Origin: an uncultured bacterium | Lineage (GTDB): Bacteria > Vulcanimicrobiota > Xenobia > Xenobiales > Xenobiaceae | Length of the DNA stretch: 64,000 nt | Assembly (NCBI GenBank): GCA_934621605.1 | Contig: CAKTUZ010000008.1 | Coordinates: 1-64,000 of the forward strand | Direction: 5' to 3' | Part shown: positions 16,150-25,934 of the stretch, piece by piece | Position numbering within the stretch: position 1 is the first letter of the stretch | Layout of the letters: each line of letters starts with the position of its first letter | The notes under the pieces: generated by a model | Databases searched by the model: none | Told to the model about the DNA's origin: nothing | Seen by the model: only the letters and a program-made list of their open reading frames with translations | Program-made: the position numbers and the translations under genes

Positions 16150-17592
16150 ATGGTTCGTGTACGTTTTGCTCCCAGTCCCACAGGCTACTTGCACGTGGGT
16201 GGTTTGCGCACAGCTCTTTATAACTATTTAATGGCTCGTCACGAGGGTGGTCAATTTATTTTGCGCATTGAAGATACCGATCGTACTCGTTTAGTAGATG
16301 GCGCCGTTGAGGCCTTGCTCGATTCGTTAAAATGGGCTGGTTTAACTCCCGACGAGGGAGCTGTTGTAGGTGGAGATCGCGGTCCTTACGTGCAAAGTGA
16401 ACGTTTGCCTATTTATCATGAGATGGCACAGAAATTGGTTGATGAAGGTCATGCTTACTATTGTTTCTGTACTGCCGAGCGCTTAGAGCAAATGCGTGCT
16501 GAGCATAGTGCTAAAGGTGAGAGCACTGCTTACGACCGTGCCTGCCGCAATCTCTCTAAAGAAGAAGTGGCCGAACGCTTAGCCAAGGGAGAACCTCACG
16601 TTATTCGTCTTAAAGTGCCCGATGGCCGCACTTTGACAGTTCATGACATTGTGCGTGGCGACGTCAGCTTCGATTCTTCCTTGGTTGACGATCAGGTGTT
16701 GATAAAAACCGACGGCTTCCCGACCTACCATATGGCTGTAGTGGTTGACGACCATTTGATGGGTATTACTCACGTGATTCGTGGCGAAGAGTGGCTTTCT
16801 TCCACTCCTAAGCATCTCTTGCTTTATGAATTTTTTGGCTGGGAAGTCCCTCAATATGCTCACGTACCTTTGATTATTAATGAAAACGGTAAAAAGCTTT
16901 CGAAGCGTGATGGTGATGTCTCGGTAGAATCTTACCGCGAAAAGGGTTACTTGCCTGAAGCTATGCTCAACTTCTTGTGTCTTTTGGGATGGAATCCTGG
17001 AGATGAACGTGAGTTCTTCACTTTAGATGAACTTTGCAAAACCTTCACTATTGAGCGTGTACGCAAGTCTGGCGCCGTCTTTGATTTTGACAAATTGCTT
17101 TATATCAACGGTTTGCATATGAGAGCTAAGTCGAACGAAGAATTGGCCGATTTGGCCTTGCCCTTTTTTGATAAATTGGACAAAGCCCGTCCTGAGCGCT
17201 CTTACCTGATTAAAGTCGTGGAAGTTATGGCCGAACGTGCCAATCTTTTAACTGATTATGTAACTGAGGCTCCTTACTTTTATGAAGATCCTCAGAGTTA
17301 TGAAGAAGCGACCGTCAAAAAGCGCTGGAAGGCAGCCAGTCATGATCTTTTGGCTGGTTGGGCTCCCATTTTACGCGAACTTCCGGAATTCACTCCCGAA
17401 GCTTTGGAAGCCAGTTTGCGTGAATTCGCTCAGAGCAAAGGTGTAGGCGCTGGTCAGCTTATTCACCCTGTACGTTTAGCTTTAAGTGGAGTGGGCAATG
17501 GCCCTAGCCTTTTCCATATGATGGAGGTTCTGGGTAAAGAAACTTGCCTGCGCCGATTAGAAAAAGCTTTAGCCGTTTTGCCCAACGGTTAG
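16150..17592 (+). CDS. gltX: Glutamate--tRNA ligase
   Basis: A class I aminoacyl-tRNA synthetase, 480 aa, that charges tRNA-Glu (and possibly tRNA-Gln where GatCAB is used). The HIGH-type motif is in APSPTGYLHVGGLRTALYN (residues 7-25), and the KMSKS-type motif in NGKKLSKRDGDVS (about 247-259). The segment CFCTAERLEQM matches the family's zinc-knuckle region, partly retained. A GGAGA ribosome site precedes the ATG. It is followed by a strong intrinsic terminator and lies alone between divergent and downstream units. Confidence 0.96.
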   Translation: MVRVRFAPSPTGYLHVGGLRTALYNYLMARHEGGQFILRIEDTDRTRLVDGAVEALLDSLKWAGLTPDEGAVVGGDRGPYVQSERLPIYHEMAQKLVDEGHAYYCFCTAERLEQMRAEHSAKGESTAYDRACRNLSKEEVAERLAKGEPHVIRLKVPDGRTLTVHDIVRGDVSFDSSLVDDQVLIKTDGFPTYHMAVVVDDHLMGITHVIRGEEWLSSTPKHLLLYEFFGWEVPQYAHVPLIINENGKKLSKRDGDVSVESYREKGYLPEAMLNFLCLLGWNPGDEREFFTLDELCKTFTIERVRKSGAVFDFDKLLYINGLHMRAKSNEELADLALPFFDKLDKARPERSYLIKVVEVMAERANLLTDYVTEAPYFYEDPQSYEEATVKKRWKAASHDLLAGWAPILRELPEFTPEALEASLREFAQSKGVGAGQLIHPVRLALSGVGNGPSLFHMMEVLGKETCLRRLEKALAVLPNG

Positions 17593-17635
17593 GGTAATTT
17601 ATCTAGGCTTTTGGCCTGATACATTTTTACTGTGG

Positions 17636-17692
17636 CAGCCGTTGTATTTTTTAACTGTATTGTAGAAAAATACTGGCGGCTGTTGTTTTTTT
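17636..17692 (+). terminator. Intrinsic terminator of gltX
   Basis: CAGCCG (17636-17641) pairs with CGGCTG (17677-17682), with an inner GTATTTTT/AAAAATAC stem, followed by TTGTTTTTTT. Confidence 0.88.
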
Positions 17693-17714
17693 AGCATAAA
17701 ATGTTTGTGAATAT

Positions 17715-18671
17715 ATGTTGCGCAGGTGGCCCATGGACAAAATAATTGCTGCAAATAGGCGTGTTTTGGCATTAGATTTTGATGGAGTAATTTGGGATAC
17801 AGAACGTGAGGGCTATGTAATAGGCCAAAAAGTCTGGCGAGAAATTTTTGGTCGCTGGGCTTTTTGTCCTATGCATATTTTTACTTTGGGACGTTGGCTA
17901 GCTCGCACCGGTGAAGAATTCGGCTTAATTTTGCGTATCGGAGAGCGTCTTTGTCTGGAAGCGGCCGGATCCGAATTTGTCATCAATAAAAGTGGTCAAA
18001 TGCCTGTTGTAAGTACAGAGGCTGAGGCTGTCGGTTTTGAGGCTGAGGCTTTGCCGGCGATTTTAGCCGGAAAGGCCGCCGAGTGGAGCGGCGGGCCTGA
18101 GCCCTGGAGTAAAGCGGCCATTCCTTTTCCCATCGAGGTTGGCCATATAGATTTGCAGAACTATGTTTGGGCGGATTTTATAGCCGAAGGGGCTAAACTT
18201 AATCGTTTCCTCTCGTTTTTCGGTCAGCGTTTGGCTTGTCGACGAGCCGAATCGCGTCGCCAAAATATGGCTGACTGGCTTAAGTTGCAGCGTATATATC
18301 CTGGAAATTTAGAAATCATTAGACAAGCGTTGGCTTGTTTTGATGGTGTATCTGTCTGTACAACCAAAGATAAAGCTTCAGTCGAAGCTCTTTTGAGTAC
18401 TGTTGGGTTAAAGATGCTCATTCTATCCAAAGAGCATACTTTTAATAAAAACTTGCAGCTTTATATTCTGGCAGCTAGTTTTGGTGTTGAACCGGAACAG
18501 ATATTGTTTGTGGACGATTTGCTGGATAATTTGCTTAAAGTTCGTTCTTCGGGAGTAAAGGTGGCCTTGGCCGGTTGGGGATATAATTGTGCCCAATCAA
18601 GATTGGAAGCTCAACAACTTGGTATCCCAGTTTTTAAGCAATTGTCAGAAGTATTGGATTTCGCTCACTGA
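17715..18671 (+). CDS. HAD-superfamily hydrolase
   Basis: 318 aa. Motif I is VLALDFDGVIWDTE near residue 20, with the nucleophile and acid Asp pair. Motif II is VSVCTTKDK near 214, and motifs III/IV are EQILFVDDLLDNLLKVRSSG near 260, so this is a phosphatase-type HAD with a large cap inserted between motifs I and II. The cap holds an Ala/Glu-rich stretch that may be disordered. An alternative ATG at 17733 follows AGGTGG closely. The substrate is not readable. It follows the gltX terminator, so it needs its own promoter. Confidence 0.8.
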   Translation: MLRRWPMDKIIAANRRVLALDFDGVIWDTEREGYVIGQKVWREIFGRWAFCPMHIFTLGRWLARTGEEFGLILRIGERLCLEAAGSEFVINKSGQMPVVSTEAEAVGFEAEALPAILAGKAAEWSGGPEPWSKAAIPFPIEVGHIDLQNYVWADFIAEGAKLNRFLSFFGQRLACRRAESRRQNMADWLKLQRIYPGNLEIIRQALACFDGVSVCTTKDKASVEALLSTVGLKMLILSKEHTFNKNLQLYILAASFGVEPEQILFVDDLLDNLLKVRSSGVKVALAGWGYNCAQSRLEAQQLGIPVFKQLSEVLDFAH

Positions 18672-18692
18672 TCTTGTCGGTTCACATTGCTT

Positions 18693-19640
18693 TTAGGCTT
18701 TTGCTCTCCCTTGGACTACAGGTACGGTCTCTAAAATTTCGGCTACAACTTCCGGGATTAGCTTGCCGCGATTGCTTATTATACGGTGGGGGAGTACATA
18801 AAAAGCCAGCTCTTGTATATCGTCAGGAATAACATAATCTCTCTGATTGATTACAGCCCAAGCCTGACTTAGTCGATAGAGAGATTGTGAAGCTCTGGGG
18901 CTGGCCCCCAACTTTAAATCTGTCGTTTGGCGTGTGGCTCCTACTATATCTACTATATATTGGGCCGCGGCTTTGCTTACTTTTACAGAGCGCACAGTTT
19001 CCAGGGCCGAATTTAACTGTTCTGCAGTGCAAACACTTTTCAGGTGTTCGATGGGATGGCTTTGCCTTTGGATTTGCAACATATGAAGCTCAGCTTCAGG
19101 ACTGGGGTAGCCCAAACTTAATTTTATAGAAAAGCGATCCAGCTGAGCTTCGGGCAAGTTAAAAGTGCCCTCGTATTCTATCGGATTTTGTGTGGCAGCA
19201 ACAATAAAGGGCTTGGGCAAACGGTAAGTGCGGCCGTTGATAGTTACTTGGCGCTCTTCCATACATTCCAAAAGGGATGATTGCATTTTGGGAGTGGCAC
19301 GATTTAATTCGTCAGCCAGAAGGATATTGCTAAAAACTGGGCCGGGATAGAAGACAAAATCTTCATTTTTTTTACTATATATAGTAGTACCGAGTAAATC
19401 GGAGGGCAGTAAATCTGGTGTGCATTGTAAGCGAGCAAAATTTCCGCCTACAGATTTAGCCAGGGCACGGCAAAGCATAGTTTTGCCCACGCCGGGCACA
19501 TCTTCAAAGAGTATATTGCCTCCGCCTAACACAGCTGCTAGGGTGAGTCTGATATTTTGCTCTTGGTCAAAAATGACCGAGCTAATGTTTTCCAACAGTA
19601 GATCGGTCAGGTGACAAACTTGTTCTACAGTGTAAGGCAT
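18693..19640 (-). CDS. MoxR-family AAA+ ATPase
   Basis: 315 aa. Walker A is EDVPGVGKTMLCRALA (about 41-56), and Walker B is NILLADELNRATPKMQSSLLE. The sensor region AATQNPIEYEGTFNLPEAQLDRF is MoxR-specific. MoxR ATPases usually act as chaperones with von Willebrand A-domain (DUF58) partners encoded next to them; no such partner is visible here. Its start overlaps the end of the PPP-type phosphatase gene by 16 nt, so the two are co-translated. Confidence 0.93.
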   Translation of the reverse strand: MPYTVEQVCHLTDLLLENISSVIFDQEQNIRLTLAAVLGGGNILFEDVPGVGKTMLCRALAKSVGGNFARLQCTPDLLPSDLLGTTIYSKKNEDFVFYPGPVFSNILLADELNRATPKMQSSLLECMEERQVTINGRTYRLPKPFIVAATQNPIEYEGTFNLPEAQLDRFSIKLSLGYPSPEAELHMLQIQRQSHPIEHLKSVCTAEQLNSALETVRSVKVSKAAAQYIVDIVGATRQTTDLKLGASPRASQSLYRLSQAWAVINQRDYVIPDDIQELAFYVLPHRIISNRGKLIPEVVAEILETVPVVQGRAKA

Positions 19641-20746
19641 TCAATATCCGAATCGGCAATAACACGCGAGCGCAGAGGAGCGCTGGTACTGGTGGGAGTG
19701 GGAGTATAAGTTTCAATAAAAGCTTTCGAACCCGGACAGCCGTGGACGTCGATATTGATAACTCTGTCGTCGTAAGCTCGTATATGATCAGTATCGCGAG
19801 ACAGAGGAGTGTGGCCTATAACACAACTGTTGCACTGAAAACCATCGAGCATACTTCGCATCTCTTCATCGGTAAATTGAGCAGTGCGAGTGCCTGATTG
19901 ATAGTCGTAACCCCAGACGCGCCGCCCCCAAATAAAATTTTCTCTAGCTGCTAAGTACGTACTTTCCGGCAATTCGGCCAGCTCTTGCATAGGACGCCAA
20001 TATTCGCGATTGTCAGGCACTGAGTGGGCAAATAATCTATTGTTGACAACTACCCCTAAATAGAGGTTGTCTTCCAAATAGCGGCAAGCACCGTTTCGCA
20101 TAATTTCGGACCACTTTTCCAGTCCTCCGAATCCTTCGGCCGTACCTTCTCCGCCTTGATACCACCAGTTAATGAAGCCCATAGCTTCTTCAATTTGCTC
20201 GGCATCCAGGCCTTTATCTGAAAGTTGGCGTCTAAGTAAAGGATAAATACGGCTGGTTAAGAGCGTATTGGTAATAAAATCTGAGCTCAAATAATCAGTT
20301 ACTTTGGCAGAAGCGATCATCATTAGGTCGTGGTTGCCCAAAATAGGGTAGAAACGACTGTCAAAATTAGGATCGAAGCGGCGCAAGCGAGCCATGTCTT
20401 TTTGCAAACTGACAATTAACTCTAAAATTTTGCGTGGCCCTTCTACAGCATTGTCGTTGGTTTGGTCGAAGGGAGCTTCCAAGGGCTCGCCGCGCCAGTC
20501 GACATAGTCTCCGATAAAAATAAGATCGACGCGATCTGCTTTAGGATTCCAAGAAATAGTACCGGGAAGCAAGAAGTCCATTTCCCTCAAATAGCGGAGC
20601 AAACGATAATAGTCACCGTGCAAATCGCCGACTGCCATTAAAGTGCGGGTTTTGTCGTCAATAGGCGGCCTGCCGTTGTCGTCGGCCGGATGGCTCTCTT
20701 GCTTTGCCATATCAGCGTTAATTTGCTTATCTGCTATAGAGTCCAT
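19625..20746 (-). CDS. PPP-type metallophosphatase
   Basis: 373 aa. The two-metal phosphoesterase motifs appear in order: VGDLHGDYYRLL, IFIGDYVDWRG, ILGNHDLMMIAS, a His in LFAHSVPDN, and CVIGHTPLS. This is the layout of Ser/Thr phosphatases of the PPP family and bis(nucleosyl)-tetraphosphatase relatives. An insert between the GDYVD and GNHD motifs, and an acidic N-terminal tail, are extra. I chose ATG 20746 (GGGAGA about 10 nt upstream) over a TTG six codons earlier. It is the first gene of a pair with the MoxR ATPase. Confidence 0.85.
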   Translation of the reverse strand: MDSIADKQINADMAKQESHPADDNGRPPIDDKTRTLMAVGDLHGDYYRLLRYLREMDFLLPGTISWNPKADRVDLIFIGDYVDWRGEPLEAPFDQTNDNAVEGPRKILELIVSLQKDMARLRRFDPNFDSRFYPILGNHDLMMIASAKVTDYLSSDFITNTLLTSRIYPLLRRQLSDKGLDAEQIEEAMGFINWWYQGGEGTAEGFGGLEKWSEIMRNGACRYLEDNLYLGVVVNNRLFAHSVPDNREYWRPMQELAELPESTYLAARENFIWGRRVWGYDYQSGTRTAQFTDEEMRSMLDGFQCNSCVIGHTPLSRDTDHIRAYDDRVINIDVHGCPGSKAFIETYTPTPTSTSAPLRSRVIADSDIECLTL

Positions 20747-20981
20747 GTTGTTTATGTCTCCCAAAAACTATCGAGTGGGCCAGCGCTGCTAGGGATTTTT
20801 TTACTGTTAGCCAGATATTTTAGTCAGCACTTGCCTAACGCGTCAAAACGCCCCTCTTATTCTAGGCTTTGGCGGTTTCTTCCTGTCCTTCCTTTTAGCT
20901 AAGAGAAGGAAAGCAAGGCCTTTGTTAAAGAATCTTTAAGCTGAAGTTTGTTGTGACAAAATTAAGGAGAACACAATATTT

Positions 20982-22472
20982 ATGCCCTTATTCAAACGCT
21001 CGAAAAGTTCCCGCGATTCACGCGATCGCCGAGGTGGATACGGCTTTGCAAAAGAGCGCCGTGCCGATTCCCGCAGCAGCTATAACGGCGCCGGTGCGGG
21101 CCGCAGCGACCGCTTTCCCGGACGCGAGCGCAATGAACGCTCTTCTCGAGAGCGCGTCATTAATCCCGAATATGCTGATTCGGCAGAGTTGGTCGCTGCG
21201 GCCCAAAAAGCCCGTCGTCGCCAACGTGCTTTGCGCGAAGCTCAGGCCCCTGTTAGTACCGAGCAGGAATCCGCTTTAAAATCGCTTGCTTTGTTTTTAG
21301 ACAAATATTCGGAACTTTTTGCCGATTGTCAAGATTGGCTTTTCTTGCGGGCTCATTTTACGCCTGAGCTTTTCTATCAAGATCCCGCTACCGGCTTAGG
21401 CAGTTTCGCTTTTTCTTACAATGGTCAGATAACTTGTGAGCAAAGTTCGGCCCGCGCTTATCGTCGTTTAGCTGCTCATACTCTCAATCCCAAAGACAGG
21501 GTGCACCGCCACAGTGCCGAGTGTTTGCTTTTTGTCAACTATCCGGCTGAAGTTATTCCTGAAGTTGGCGTTGTCCAACCTTGGGATGAAAATAAGGAAT
21601 TTAAGGCTGTTTATGATGCTGCCCTCATTTTGGGAACTTCTTCGCGGGCCGAAAATTATGTAAACTTTGCTCGTGCTTTGCGCTCTGTTAAAGCTGGAGG
21701 TCAAATTGTTTTCTCTATTGCCAACAGTTTAGGAGCCAGCAGCTTTGAAAAGGCCATGAGTGAATATGTGCCTTTAAGTGCTCAGCAATCCAAGTTCCAC
21801 TGTCGCACTTTTTCCGTTAAGGTTCCGGTTAATTTGCAAGGAAAAGAGCAAATGGCCGAATTGCTGAAAAAGTGGGAGAGTGGCTTTAATTATCGACTCT
21901 GTGAAGATAGCGGTTTGCTTTCTCGTCCCGGTATCTTTAGCTGGAATAAGGCTGACGGCGGTTCGAAGTTGCTGGCCGAATATATAAAAACTAAGGCTCA
22001 GCTCAAAGGTGTAGGCGCCGATTTGGGCAGCGCTAACGGTTTCCTGACTAAGGCCGCTTTAGAGTCGCGCTCTTGTCAAGCCGGTGAAATTAGCCGTATC
22101 GATCTTTTTGAAGATGAATATATGGCTTTGGCGGCCGCTAAAAAACAGCTTAAAGGGCTTAATCCTAAAGTGCGCTTAGGTTACAGCTGGGCCGATGTAA
22201 TTGTCGACATGCCTTCCGAGCAATATGACTGGATTGTCATGAATCCGCCTTTCCATCAGGGGCAGACTCGTGTATTGAACTTAGGACGTGAATTTGTGGC
22301 TAGTGCCTCTAGAGCTCTGACCTGGCGCGGTGTGTTATATGTAGTTGTCAATCGCACCTTGCCTTATGAAGAAACTTTAGCCGAATATTTTAAAACTTAC
22401 GAAAAAGTAGCGGAAAATAATGGCTTCAAAGTATTTATGGCTTCTAATCCCCTTGGTGGCAGCGCTCATTAG
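20982..22472 (+). CDS. RsmC/RlmG-like rRNA guanine-N2 methyltransferase
   Basis: 496 aa. The C-terminal half is a class I SAM methyltransferase: GVGADLGSANGFLTKAAL is motif I, and DWIVMNPPFHQGQTRV is motif IV with the NPPFH form typical of RsmC/RlmG, which methylate G at N2 in 16S or 23S rRNA. The N-terminal half resembles the degenerate methyltransferase domain of RsmC. An Arg/Ser/Gly-rich extension of about 60 residues (RDSRDRRGGYGFAKERR) precedes it and is likely an RNA-binding tail. AAGGAGA lies 12 nt before the ATG. The target site is inferred from the family only. Confidence 0.82.
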   Translation: MPLFKRSKSSRDSRDRRGGYGFAKERRADSRSSYNGAGAGRSDRFPGRERNERSSRERVINPEYADSAELVAAAQKARRRQRALREAQAPVSTEQESALKSLALFLDKYSELFADCQDWLFLRAHFTPELFYQDPATGLGSFAFSYNGQITCEQSSARAYRRLAAHTLNPKDRVHRHSAECLLFVNYPAEVIPEVGVVQPWDENKEFKAVYDAALILGTSSRAENYVNFARALRSVKAGGQIVFSIANSLGASSFEKAMSEYVPLSAQQSKFHCRTFSVKVPVNLQGKEQMAELLKKWESGFNYRLCEDSGLLSRPGIFSWNKADGGSKLLAEYIKTKAQLKGVGADLGSANGFLTKAALESRSCQAGEISRIDLFEDEYMALAAAKKQLKGLNPKVRLGYSWADVIVDMPSEQYDWIVMNPPFHQGQTRVLNLGREFVASASRALTWRGVLYVVVNRTLPYEETLAEYFKTYEKVAENNGFKVFMASNPLGGSAH

Positions 22473-22502
22473 GTAGTTTGGCAAAGGAAAGGCAGACAGT
22501 TT

Positions 22503-23270
22503 ATGCAAGTTCGTCTCGATAAATTGCTTTCCGAACGTGGTCTATGCAATCGTCGTGAGGCAGATAAACTGATCCGTTTAGGTGAAGTTTCTTCTCGCAG
22601 TGGTGCGGAACTGCGGGCTCAACAGAAAGTAGAACCTGAAGATATTCTCTTCCGAGGCGAACCTCTTGATCCCTCAAAACTTTATATTTTGATGTATAAG
22701 CCGCAGGGCTTTGTGTGCAGCCATGATGACAGGGGACGGCTCGTCTATGAGCTTTTGCCTGAGCATTTTAGTCGACGCCGTCCGCAAGTAGCCAGCGTAG
22801 GTCGTTTGGATAAAGACACAACTGGAGCTTTGCTTTTTACCGACGATGGCGCTCTCAATCACAGATTGATTTCTCCCAAGCATCATGCCGATAAGGTATA
22901 TGAAGTGTGGTTAGAAAAGACTATCGCCGATTGGCGCATACAATCTTTGCGCCAGGGCGGCTTATATTTAGAAGGTGAAAGCAAGCCTTTACTTCCTGCC
23001 AGATGTCAGTTATTGCCGGAAGGTGGCTCCGAGATTTTATCTTTGAAAGAGGCTGAATCGATGGCAGCTCAGGCTTTAGAAATAGAGGAAAGTGATCATT
23101 TGCTCCTCACTTTAACCGAAGGACGTTACCATCAGGTTAAGCGTATGTTTGCATCTCTTGACAATTCGGTAATTAAATTGCACAGGGTAAGTTTTGCTAA
23201 TTTAGATCTTGAAGGTTTGAAAGTGGGACAATGGCGCTTCTTAAATGACGCAGAATTACAGGTATTGTAA
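22503..23270 (+). CDS. RsuA/RluB-family pseudouridine synthase
   Basis: 255 aa. An N-terminal S4 RNA-binding domain (VRLDKLLSERGLCNRREADK) is followed by the catalytic domain with VGRLDKDTTGALLFTDDG, holding the active Asp. TEGRYHQVKRMFA is the RsuA/RluB/E/F signature. The enzyme isomerises a single uridine in rRNA. It lies 30 nt after the methyltransferase gene, so the two rRNA modification genes probably share a transcript. Confidence 0.92.
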   Translation: MQVRLDKLLSERGLCNRREADKLIRLGEVSSRSGAELRAQQKVEPEDILFRGEPLDPSKLYILMYKPQGFVCSHDDRGRLVYELLPEHFSRRRPQVASVGRLDKDTTGALLFTDDGALNHRLISPKHHADKVYEVWLEKTIADWRIQSLRQGGLYLEGESKPLLPARCQLLPEGGSEILSLKEAESMAAQALEIEESDHLLLTLTEGRYHQVKRMFASLDNSVIKLHRVSFANLDLEGLKVGQWRFLNDAELQVL

Positions 23271-23315
23271 AATCGGCAGGGGCTCGGAAAGGCGCCTATT
23301 TTTGTTGACAAATAC

Positions 23316-25883
23316 ATGATTGACGCACAAAGTATAGAAATTCGTAAACCTAATTCAGAGTTGATTGGTCAAATAACCCAAGGATGTCGCTGCAGTAATT
23401 TGCTGGCTCATCTGTTGGTAAATCGAGGCTTAAAAACTGTAGCAGAAGTAGAAAAATATTTTCACATAGATTCCGAAGATATACATGCTGTCGAGCAATA
23501 CCCCGGTGTGGCTGAAGCTGCGGAATTAGTTGTAGTTGCTCTGAAAAAGGAAGTAAAAATTTTTGTTTGCGGTGACTACGATGTGGATGGCGTGACAGCT
23601 GCTTCTATTTTGGTTTTGGGATTGCGCAGTCTGAATGCTCAGGTAGAATGCCACTTACCGCATCGTTTTTCCGAGGGCTTCGGTTTATCTCAGGAAGGCG
23701 TAGAAGCAGCTCTCAAATATGGAGCCGGTTTACTTATTACGGTCGATTGTGGTTCTTCAAGTGCGGTTAATGTAGCTTATGCTCGCAGTCAAGGCTTAAA
23801 AGTTATCGTTACCGATCATCATCAAATCGAGGGCGAGGCTGCCCAGCCCGATGTTTTTGTTAATGCTAATTTAGAAGGGCATGGTTATCCTTTTACCAAG
23901 TTGTGCGGTGCTGGTGTCGCTTGGAAATTACTTTGTGCCGTTTTTAAGCGCCACTCTTTGCCGGAACCGCGTCAATTTTTGGACATGGTAGCTCTGGCTA
24001 CCTTATGCGATATGGTGCCTATGAAAGGTGAAAATCGCGTTTTAACCATGTTAGGTATGCCCCTTTTCGCCTCTCTAGAACGTCCTTGTTTTAAAGCTTT
24101 GGCCGAAGGTTGCAAAGTGAGTTCCGAAGCTATCAACGCTCAGTCGATGAGCTTTTCTATTGGGCCCAAGATAAATGCTTGTGGACGTATGGACAGTCCG
24201 CAATGTGCTCTTGATTTAATGTTGGCACAAAATATTGACGTTTGTCGTATGAAGGTCAGCCGCCTTTTAGAACTCAGTCAAGAGCGTCATAAAGTAGAAC
24301 AGGAAACCTTCCGAGAAATTGACGAAATCCTCAGTCATGATGGTGAGACTAAACGCTATTGTATTTTCGTTTATGGAACTTGGCATAAAGGCATTGTGGG
24401 CCTGTGTGCGCAGCGTTTAATGGATACTTACCGTGTACCGGTTTTTGTGGGCACCGATATTGATGGAAATGGCCAAATTATGGGCAGCGGTCGGGCTCCC
24501 GAGGGTATAAATTTATTGGATATTCTCAAACTTTGTACTAATTGTTTGGACAAATACGGAGGTCATGCCAATGCCGGTGGCTTTACCTTAAAGGTTGGTT
24601 GTGAAGCACAATTTGCTCAGGCTTTGCGTCAGGCTTGTCGACAGCTTGATATTAAACCTCCCAAGAAAAAAGTTGATTGTTTGTTACCAATTTACAAATT
24701 AGATATGGATCTTGTTCATGAATTGGAGCGTTTGGAGCCTACGGGTAAAGAAAACGAAAAGCCACTCTTTTTAGCCAGAGGCGTGCGTGTTGTCAGTCCC
24801 CTCAAGCCTATGGGGGCTTTTGGTACCAGCGTTTCTATGCAAGTTGTCGACGATAATTTTCCTTTGGGCAGAGCTCCTCTTAAAGCTATCGCTTTCGGTA
24901 AGGTTAAAGATTTGCTGGCTTTAGATCTTCAAAATTGCACTATCAGCTTTCTTTACAACGTAGAAGAAAATATTTTTCGTGGTCGTCACGAATTGCAAAT
25001 CACTATTCGCGATTTTGTGGCTCCAGATCCCAGAACGGCGCTTTTATTACCTGCCGAAACTGAACAAAAAGAGGTCTTTGCTGATTTTGAAGAGGCTTGG
25101 CGTATTGCTAGTCACTTTGACAGTCAACGTTATTTAGCTGATGTATTTGCTCACAGTCAACTCTCGACTCGCTTGGTTGACAGTCGTCAAGTTATCAATA
25201 AAAAATTATACCTTGAGCGTCTGTGTCGAACTGAGGAACTAAAAGATGGTCGATCCATTTTGGTTGTTAGTGATACTCCTGCACAGTTTGTTGGAGTGCC
25301 GGGCTGTGCTGAGGTAAAAATTATAGCGCCTTTAGAGACTTATGTTGGAGCTGAGGCGGAAGCGGCTGTTTTTTATCGGGCTGAACCCTATGAGCAAGTT
25401 CTTTTGGCCTCTCCACCTTTGCAAACCGAATTTTTTCAACATCCTTGCATAGTTGGAGCTAAGCAAATTCATGTATTGTTTGATTATGTGCAACTATTTC
25501 AATTAAAGCGAAAGTTAAAAGCCTACGCACTCAATCGCGATATTATAAAAGATGTTTACTGTTGGATAGTACATATTACTAGGCAGGGGACGTCGAAATT
25601 TAAATTTAATGAAAATCGCTTGAGAGTGGCAGCCAAAGAACTTAAGTTGGAAACAATTACCTTGCGCCGAGCTTTAAAAGTTTTGGAACAGCTTGATTTG
25701 CTAAAGTTGAGCAATTTGGAAGAGGGTTGTATGCTAGTCAGTTTCAATAAACCGAAGGGAACCGAAAAATTGGATTTACAAAGTTCGGCTCTTTATGGTA
25801 GTGCTTCCAAACTGGTAGAAGCTTTTAATAAAGTACAGCGATACTTATCTGGTTTAGTGCTGGAGGACGAGCCTTCCGCCTAA
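23316..25883 (+). CDS. recJ: Single-stranded-DNA-specific exonuclease RecJ
   Basis: 855 aa. A DHH/DHHA1 phosphoesterase that degrades single-stranded DNA 5' to 3' in repair. Visible motifs are CGDYDVDGVTAAS, LLITVDCGSS, TDHHQIEGE, IGPKINACGRMDSP, and GGHANAGGFTLKV of DHHA1. The OB-fold region includes LERLEPTGKENEKPLF. The C-terminal 250 residues form the extra domain found in longer RecJ of Firmicutes-type lineages, with a possible winged helix (KELKLETITLRRALKVLE). The start ATG follows GGAAAGG. Same orientation as the two rRNA-modification genes. Confidence 0.95.
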   Translation: MIDAQSIEIRKPNSELIGQITQGCRCSNLLAHLLVNRGLKTVAEVEKYFHIDSEDIHAVEQYPGVAEAAELVVVALKKEVKIFVCGDYDVDGVTAASILVLGLRSLNAQVECHLPHRFSEGFGLSQEGVEAALKYGAGLLITVDCGSSSAVNVAYARSQGLKVIVTDHHQIEGEAAQPDVFVNANLEGHGYPFTKLCGAGVAWKLLCAVFKRHSLPEPRQFLDMVALATLCDMVPMKGENRVLTMLGMPLFASLERPCFKALAEGCKVSSEAINAQSMSFSIGPKINACGRMDSPQCALDLMLAQNIDVCRMKVSRLLELSQERHKVEQETFREIDEILSHDGETKRYCIFVYGTWHKGIVGLCAQRLMDTYRVPVFVGTDIDGNGQIMGSGRAPEGINLLDILKLCTNCLDKYGGHANAGGFTLKVGCEAQFAQALRQACRQLDIKPPKKKVDCLLPIYKLDMDLVHELERLEPTGKENEKPLFLARGVRVVSPLKPMGAFGTSVSMQVVDDNFPLGRAPLKAIAFGKVKDLLALDLQNCTISFLYNVEENIFRGRHELQITIRDFVAPDPRTALLLPAETEQKEVFADFEEAWRIASHFDSQRYLADVFAHSQLSTRLVDSRQVINKKLYLERLCRTEELKDGRSILVVSDTPAQFVGVPGCAEVKIIAPLETYVGAEAEAAVFYRAEPYEQVLLASPPLQTEFFQHPCIVGAKQIHVLFDYVQLFQLKRKLKAYALNRDIIKDVYCWIVHITRQGTSKFKFNENRLRVAAKELKLETITLRRALKVLEQLDLLKLSNLEEGCMLVSFNKPKGTEKLDLQSSALYGSASKLVEAFNKVQRYLSGLVLEDEPSA

Positions 25884-25934
25884 CAAAATTGTGCTGTGTT
25901 TCTGTATGAAATAGTATTTGAAAGGAAAGTTTCT

